From contig JAAXNY010000009.1 in assembly GCA_013420905.1 (NCBI GenBank), positions 2,542,001 through 2,606,000 on the forward strand: 64,000 nucleotides of DNA, given 5' to 3'. This document shows positions 58,791 to 64,000 of this stretch, piece by piece; positions within the stretch are counted from its first letter, which is position 1; every line of letters starts with the position of its first letter. The translations under genes were made by a program, and so were the position numbers. Below the pieces are notes generated by a model. The model made no database searches and was not told the DNA's origin. It saw only the letters and a list, made by a program, of their open reading frames with translations. Source of the DNA: Collybia mongolica. Lineage: Eukaryota > Basidiomycota > Agaricomycetes > Agaricales > Clitocybaceae.

Positions 58791-59080
58791 TCGAGTAGTA
58801 TTATCCCCTAGATAGAGAGCATCGTGAGGAAATATCTTGGGCTTTGGCTCTACCGAACTTAGACAACGCACATGTGTGATTCCGCGATGCTCGGTTTGAA
58901 GGACTCTATTTGTTTCTGCTTGGTTTGGTCATTTGTTTATTCAAATAAGAGTCGGCAATTTTGGAGATCACGATCGTGACATCACTTGTCCACCTCAGGC
59001 TGGATTTGTTGAAAATACCCACTACTTACTCGAAATCTTTCCCTGAGTGCCGTGCTTTTCTATTACAAGCATTTTCATTC

Positions 59081-61303
59081 ATGGCAGCAACCAATAATGC
59101 CCCTAAATCTACAGAACATCTACATGACTTGCTTCGCTACGACATTAAAGTCAAAGTCGCTGGTGAGTACTCCTGGTTATTCATCTAGATCAAGGGTGGT
59201 AGTATTCTAACATCTAAAATTCTTTGGAAAAAAAACAGGCATAGATGGTATGGAATCCCTACGATAATATCTTTCTAATATGCTAACAGATGGCTTAGTC
59301 GATGGAGTACTCCGCGGAAAATACATGGTATACTACTTCTACCTCGCAGATCCGCTCAATTATACTCATATCTTATTTTTCCCGAAATCTCAGTCAAAGG
59401 AAAAATTTCTTAGCGCTGTCTCCTTAGATGGTTTTGGGTTTTGTAGTGTTGTCTTGTAAGTGCTTATCATATGTTGCGCGCTTAAACTAGGGTCCACGAT
59501 CCGTTATCGCAGTGGTTGGGATATCCACGATAGCGTATACTCGCGTGAACTACTCGTATCGAACAAGAAGAACGGATACAGAGACATCATCGCTTCTATC
59601 GACCTCTCTACTTTTCGTCGCATCCCTTGGGAGAACAACGTTCCGTTCTTCCTTGTTTCTTTTCTTGATCCAGACACAAAGGAGCCATTAACAGTAGATC
59701 CTCGTGGTATCTTGAAGATTACCGCGGAGCGGATGGATAAAATCGGACGACAGTGCTTTGCAGGCGTTGAATATGAGGTATGCGTTTTTTTGCTCTATGC
59801 AACAACCACCGTTGATATGCCGGTAGTATTTCAATTTTAAAGGTCTCAATAGGCATTGGTGTATCGCTGGAACTGTATATCTGACGAATGCCCAGAGACT
59901 GCGGAAACGTTGGCGAATAAAAAGTTCATAGGTTTACAACCATTAACTCCTGGAAGTACGTTGTATCAAGTAATTTGAAGAGATGTTATTGACAATTACC
60001 TTCAGACCATGGATACTCCCTTTTACGAACACAACTCAATAACGACTATTTCCTCGAATTATTCGACCAAAGTGCGAATTTCCAAATACCCATCGAAGGC
60101 CACCGTGAGCAACTGCCTCTTTCCAGTTACGTCGCAACTTGATATTTCCACAATGATAAAGACACGGAAACGGGACCTGGGGTTTTAGAGACAGCACTTG
60201 CGTATACATCAGCACTCAGGATGGCCGACAACGCCATCCTGTTTAAATATGTGGCTAAAAGTTTAGGCATGAAGCACGGTGTCACTCCCAGCTTCATGGC
60301 CAAGCCTTGGGGAAATGTGAGCATGCCAGCATTTATCTAAACTCTCTGCTGAGAAATACGAAGCTTGCGGGGTGTAGTGGGTGAGTGCATCTCCGCAATA
60401 TTCTGTTGTCCTTTTCTTGAGTTCCCACAGTCATGTCCATGTGAGCTTACGCGATGCCAATGGCAATAATTCCTTTGCCGTGGCAGAGAACGAACGCGAA
60501 ACAGGCCGGAGTAACGCGCCTTACGAGGATACCAAGTTCATGAGCCCAGAGGGTGAATGGTTTCTTGCAGGAATTTTGGATGGGATAGCCGATGGTATGC
60601 CCACATAAGCTTCTTTCAAAGAGCCATTTTTGATCGATACGCTCTAGTTATGCCGATGGTTAGTACCCTATCAATAACCAACCTTTATGACTGACCGATA
60701 TGAAGATGGTACCAACAATCAATGGATACAAACGGCTAGTTGGGGGAGAAGCATTCTGGGCTCCTAATGCTATCACATATGGTTATGATTCGCGTGCAGC
60801 CTCAATCAGGATCATCTCACCCCCTTCAGTCCCACCAAGTGCGACCCGCCTCGAAGTGCGTGTCCCCGGAGCAGACATGAATCCGTATTTTACCCTCAGT
60901 GCCATCTTCCTTTTGGGCCTCCGGGGTATTGAGAAAAAATTACCTCTTCTGTGTCCCCCTATCAGTACTTTTACAGCGGAAGATAGACACAATGGGAAGG
61001 TATGCACACTTGTCTTTAGGACAATGCCTAATGCTGACGAGTATTCTCTGCATAGATCAAGATGCTGCCAACATCCTTAGAATCAGCTACTGAGCGAATG
61101 ATGAGGCCCGAAAGTATTGCTCGGGAGCCTGGGATGTTCGGAGATGTCTTCGTCGAGCATTTCGGCGGGACTCGTGAGCATGAGGTAAGGCTTTGGAATC
61201 AGGCCGTCACCAACTGGGAAGGTTAGCGTTCCTCGTGGCTTTGTGAGCGACGATATTTGACGATTCCTTTTGCTTAGTGGAACGGTACCTTGAGCTTGCA
61301 TGA
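59081..61303 (+). CDS. Glutamine-synthetase-like enzyme (GS type I / FluG-like)
   Basis: A cytosolic ATP-dependent amide or amine ligase; relatives include FluG C-terminal domains and gamma-glutamyl-amine ligases. The start is MAATNNAPKSTEHLHDLLRY. The N-terminal beta-grasp has GIDVDGVLRGKYM and DIHDSVYSREL. The catalytic domain has the metal ligands in VEYEYFNF, HHTETGPGVLETA, the loop AGCSGHVHVSLRDANG, and RLEVRVPGADMNPY (RxExR). It ends VERYLELA at TGA 61301-61303. The exon set includes an 11-nt microexon at 60648-60658 between introns of 53 and 47 nt, which is needed to read IADVMPMMVPTINGYKRL. The residues needed for catalysis in the family are present. Whether it makes glutamine or another product cannot be told. 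Confidence 0.85.
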
Positions 61304-61502
61304 TCCTCCTTACTATACCATGTTTTTTGGGTCTTAGAGAATAGATGTACCACACCCACGCAAATTCTGACGGAGGTGCATAATTCATTGTAATGGCGTT
61401 CTCTATGGGTATGTCAATTAGCTAGAAGTATCAAACTCAATGCGTTCAAAGACCGATGATAAGTGGCAATCCCCTACACTCCGGGTAAAAAGTAAACGGG
61501 TA

Positions 61503-62420
61503 TTACTTCGGGAGACTATGGAACCACTTCATGAAGTGTGGGACATCCTATGAAAGGGGTCTTGATGTCAATCTCCAAGTCTTAATGCTTGAATATATTA
61601 CTAAATCACCTGAGAAATTTTGCCCGCCATGGTGCTTTCTACGATGAACGAAGGGATGCTACCACCTGGAGTGCTGGAGGTTGCCATACGCCACTCCGTC
61701 TCGCCGTTTTCGAGTTCCATAATGCGTTCCACGCTGACATAGCGGCCTCTCACGCCCTTTTCCTCGAATTTTGCCAGATCTTCATCGTCCAACAAGTCTA
61801 CTGGAATGGACACTATCATCCTGCGAAAAGTTTCGTCAAGCGCATTAACACGCCATTAATAATCAACTTACCCACTTCGGGGAGAGGTCTCCTCGAGATG
61901 GGTCACTTGTAGCACTGTAAACACACGGGGGGAAACCGGCGGTGTGAACGTATAGTACATCGTCCAGATGGACGATGTTGGTGAAAGTTCTTTCACTTTC
62001 GTGACTTTGTGAATTTCGGGTATGAACCTGCACCTCGCGTTAGATTCGTGATCCAATGATGATAACCGTCCCATGCATACTCTTTCTCGTTTATAGCCTT
62101 GTCCTTTCCGAGCTTGCCCCACAGCTGATCAAACGTCGCTTCCGCGGACGTGTGTTCACTGACACGGCAATGCCATGGTGCACCATCCTCTGGTGCCTTG
62201 CCCCTGTGATATGTTTTGACGTTCTTGTATGTCTTGCCTTGCGTCCATGTTGACGTTGACTCAATCAAACTTCGTGCGACGGTAAAGATAGTTTCCTCAG
62301 GCGGGATCCCTGTAATCGTTGAATGACTTCAACCTCGCTAACAAATGAGAATAGAGTGGGGTGAGACTCACCTGCTGGTTTCAGCGGTGTAATGGTCAAC
62401 TTGAAGTCTTCCGACGACAT
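61503..62420 (-). CDS. DUF3074 (START-like) protein, copy 1
   Basis: Probably a small lipid-binding or transport-like protein with a helix-grip (START/Bet v1-like) fold; function unknown. The start is MSSEDFKLTITPLKPA. Key segments are IESTSTWTQGKTY, KNVKTYHRGKAPEDGAPWHC, RVSEHTSAEATFDQLWGKLG, SIWTMYYTFTPPVSPRVF, VLQVTHLEETSP, FEEKGVRGRYVSVERIMELE and WRMATSSTPGGSIPSF. The last exon is DVPHFMKWFHSLPK, with TAA at 61503-61505. Between GKISQ and DVPHF lies a 60-nt or so intron. No signal peptide or membrane span is seen. A close copy lies 530 bases upstream on the same strand, in the same exon arrangement. Confidence 0.8.
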
Positions 62421-62948
62421 GGTGGTTGCTGGTGAGAAGTAATCTATTTTGGACAAGTGGTTCGCTCAGGCTTTCAAATCGCTTTCGGGGATGTCGGCTT
62501 ACATGCCAATATGCGTATGCATCTGGCCATTGCTACCGAGCCACAGCACGGATTCTTTGCCATGCTGCTACAGACTATCTTCGTCTCATGTGTATAGGTC
62601 CTTGGTCAAAATGTGTTTTTGGCGTCATGCTAACCACCACATCGACGACTCTATTGCCTCTCCCTTTCGGGTAATCATAATGCTAACGGATTTTTGTTTC
62701 CCTCATTATCGTTGCTTGGTCTGGAGTCGGGTCGGTATCCTCTCAGAACTAGGATTATGTGTCGTCGAGCTTGCATTAATCCTTTCGCCCAGCTGTTTCT
62801 GACTGTTGGGGAATAGATATGGTATAGTACGAGGGTTGATCAATTCAAAAAACTGGTACCTGTCATGGGGTACATCAAATAATTAGAACTACTATATGTG
62901 TTCCGGGAGGGATGATGATTCTTCGCTGGATGTGAAGTGAATAGAATA
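62421..62948. other. Spacer between the DUF3074 copies
   Basis: About 530 bases with the promoter of copy 1 and the 3' end of copy 2. The open frame at 62449-62802 on the plus strand is Cys- and Ser-rich with no family resemblance. I see no other feature. Confidence 0.45.
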
Positions 62949-63855
62949 TTACTTGGGCAGACTAAGGAACCATTTCATGAAGTGTGGAACATCCTGTGAG
63001 GGCAGACTCTAATATCAAATTCTAAGTAATGACCTTGAAGATAGTCGACGTACCTGACATATCTTGCCTGCCATGGTGCTCTCTGTGATGAAGGAAGGGA
63101 TCATACCACCTGGGGTGCCGGAGGTTGCCATCCGCCACTCGGTCTCGCCATTTTCGAGTTCCAAGATGCGCTCCACGCCAACATAGCGGCCTCTTACACC
63201 CTTTTTCTCCAGCATCGTCAGGTCCCTGTCTTCTGATAAATCTATTGGAATGGATACTATTATGCTGAAAAAGAGTAAGTCAAACGCACAAACACAGCAA
63301 GCTACCCACCCGTTTCGAGGAGAAGTTTCTTCCAGATGGGTCACTTGTAGCATTGTGAATACACGAGGGGAAATAGGTCGCTTGAGAGTATAATACGTTG
63401 TCCAGATGGACGTAGTCGGTGAAATATCTTTCACTTTCGTAACTTCGTTAACTTCAGGTATAAACCTTCGACTAGAATTAAGCATATGCCGCTCGACATA
63501 AGTTACGTATTGTATACATACTCTTTCTCGTTGAGGGCCTTGTCTTTTCCGAGCTTGTCCCACAGCTGGTCAAATGTCGCTTCTGTGGACGTATGCTCAC
63601 TGACACGACAGTGCCATGGTGCACCATCCTCTGATGCCTTACTCCTATGGTATGTTTTGACGTTCTTGTAGTATGTTTTGCCTCGTGTCCATGTTGAGGT
63701 TGATGCAATGAGATTTTGTGCGGCTGCAATTATGGTAGCCTCAGGCGGGATCACTGTTATTAGCAATTCCTAATCAGCCTTGCCGTTAATGGGAGCAGAG
63801 AAGACTCACTTGCTGGCTTCAGCGGAGTAATGGACAGTTTGAAGTCTTCCGACAT
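62949..63855 (-). CDS. DUF3074 (START-like) protein, copy 2
   Basis: Paralogue of copy 1 with the same likely fold. The start MSEDFKLSITPLKPA lacks one Ser relative to copy 1. The corresponding segments are IASTSTWTRGKTYYKNVKTY, GAPWHCRVSEHTSTEATFDQ, SIWTTYYTLKRPISPRVF, LQVTHLEETSP, LEKKGVRGRYVGVERILELE and WRMATSGTPGGMIPSF. There is one extra Tyr in GKTYYK. The last exon DVPHFMKWFLSLPK ends at TAA 62949-62951. Intron positions match copy 1, so duplication is recent relative to intron gain. It is the last complete gene in the window. Confidence 0.8.
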
Positions 63856-64000
63856 GGTGGCTGTTAGTAAGGAATTTCCTGCTTTTAATAAATAGTTCAT
63901 TCCAGCTTTCGAGGTGTGCATCAGTTTCAGATTGTGCTAAATTGAGTGTGACCATTGCCACCAAATTACGATAGCGTCTTCTTGCCATTATCGCTGCAAA
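63856..64000. other. Right edge, promoter of DUF3074 copy 2
   Basis: About 145 bases upstream of the copy 2 start, which is on the minus strand. The window ends here, so anything further upstream is not visible. Confidence 0.5.

Noticed and set aside
58760..58800. A 24-nt intron to bypass the TAG in kinase gene B
   Set aside because: GTGAAT...TTAG would be too short for splicing, and gene A shows no intron there, so the stop is taken as real.
62449..62802. A 117-codon plus-strand frame between the DUF3074 copies
   Set aside because: Non-ATG start, low-complexity Cys/Ser content and no resemblance to a family.
1..64000. tRNA, rRNA, CRISPR array or intact transposon
   Set aside because: No T-loop/acceptor pairs, no regular spaced repeats and no reverse transcriptase, integrase or transposase motifs were seen. 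This was by eye only and a tRNA scan could still find one.

Overview
The window is nuclear DNA of a filamentous fungus, most likely an Agaricomycete (mushroom-forming basidiomycete). Genes are dense on both strands and cut by many short introns (about 45-70 nt, GT..AG). The families present fit this: a Zn2Cys6 regulator, a DUF6593-like protein, TKL-type kinases and a secreted haem peroxidase. I see no rRNA, tRNA, CRISPR array or recognisable transposon. All gene models were built by hand from reading frames, splice signals and remembered family motifs. Outer ends are usually firmer than inner exon borders.

Layout. 0.3-10.8 kb: three plus-strand genes (Zn2Cys6 regulator, SAC-domain phosphoinositide phosphatase, NAD(P)-binding SDR). 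11.6-13.5 kb: an unrecognised minus-strand protein. 13.5-15.8 kb: no supportable gene. 15.9-18.8 kb: a LIM-domain protein. 19.6-24.7 kb: a tandem pair of amino-acid permeases. 24.8-28.6 kb: proteasome beta5 (PRE2), a decayed serine/threonine dehydratase, a gamma-glutamylcyclotransferase-like gene and SNU13. 29.0-31.2 kb: a secreted haem peroxidase. 32.2-34.2 kb: CLP1. 34.9-37.4 kb: a Dal5-like MFS transporter. 37.5-40.0 kb: an F-box protein. 40.3-43.8 kb: CTF18. 44.1-47.9 kb: a Bud27/URI-type DUF3835 protein and a small unknown protein. 48.6-52.5 kb: a large acidic protein with two SAP-like motifs and a C-terminal kinase. 52.9-54.1 kb: a DUF6593-like protein. 54.6-58.8 kb: two related kinase genes, both disrupted, one carrying two degenerate NACHT-like domains. 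59.1-61.3 kb: a glutamine-synthetase-like enzyme. 61.5-63.9 kb: tandem DUF3074 (START-like) genes.

Core genes (PRE2, SNU13, CLP1, CTF18) are interleaved with accessory ones. Nitrogen-related functions recur (two amino-acid permeases, a Dal5-like transporter, a GS-like enzyme, a dead amino-acid dehydratase), but nothing shows that they are co-regulated.

The most interesting points are: a kinase whose VAIK lysine is serine while a lysine sits in the glycine loop where WNK kinases carry theirs; a kinase fused to two NACHT-like domains without Walker A; a dehydratase relic whose PLP lysine has become asparagine; 10- and 11-nt microexons; a probable exon duplication; and introns whose length is a multiple of three and can be mistaken for coding sequence.
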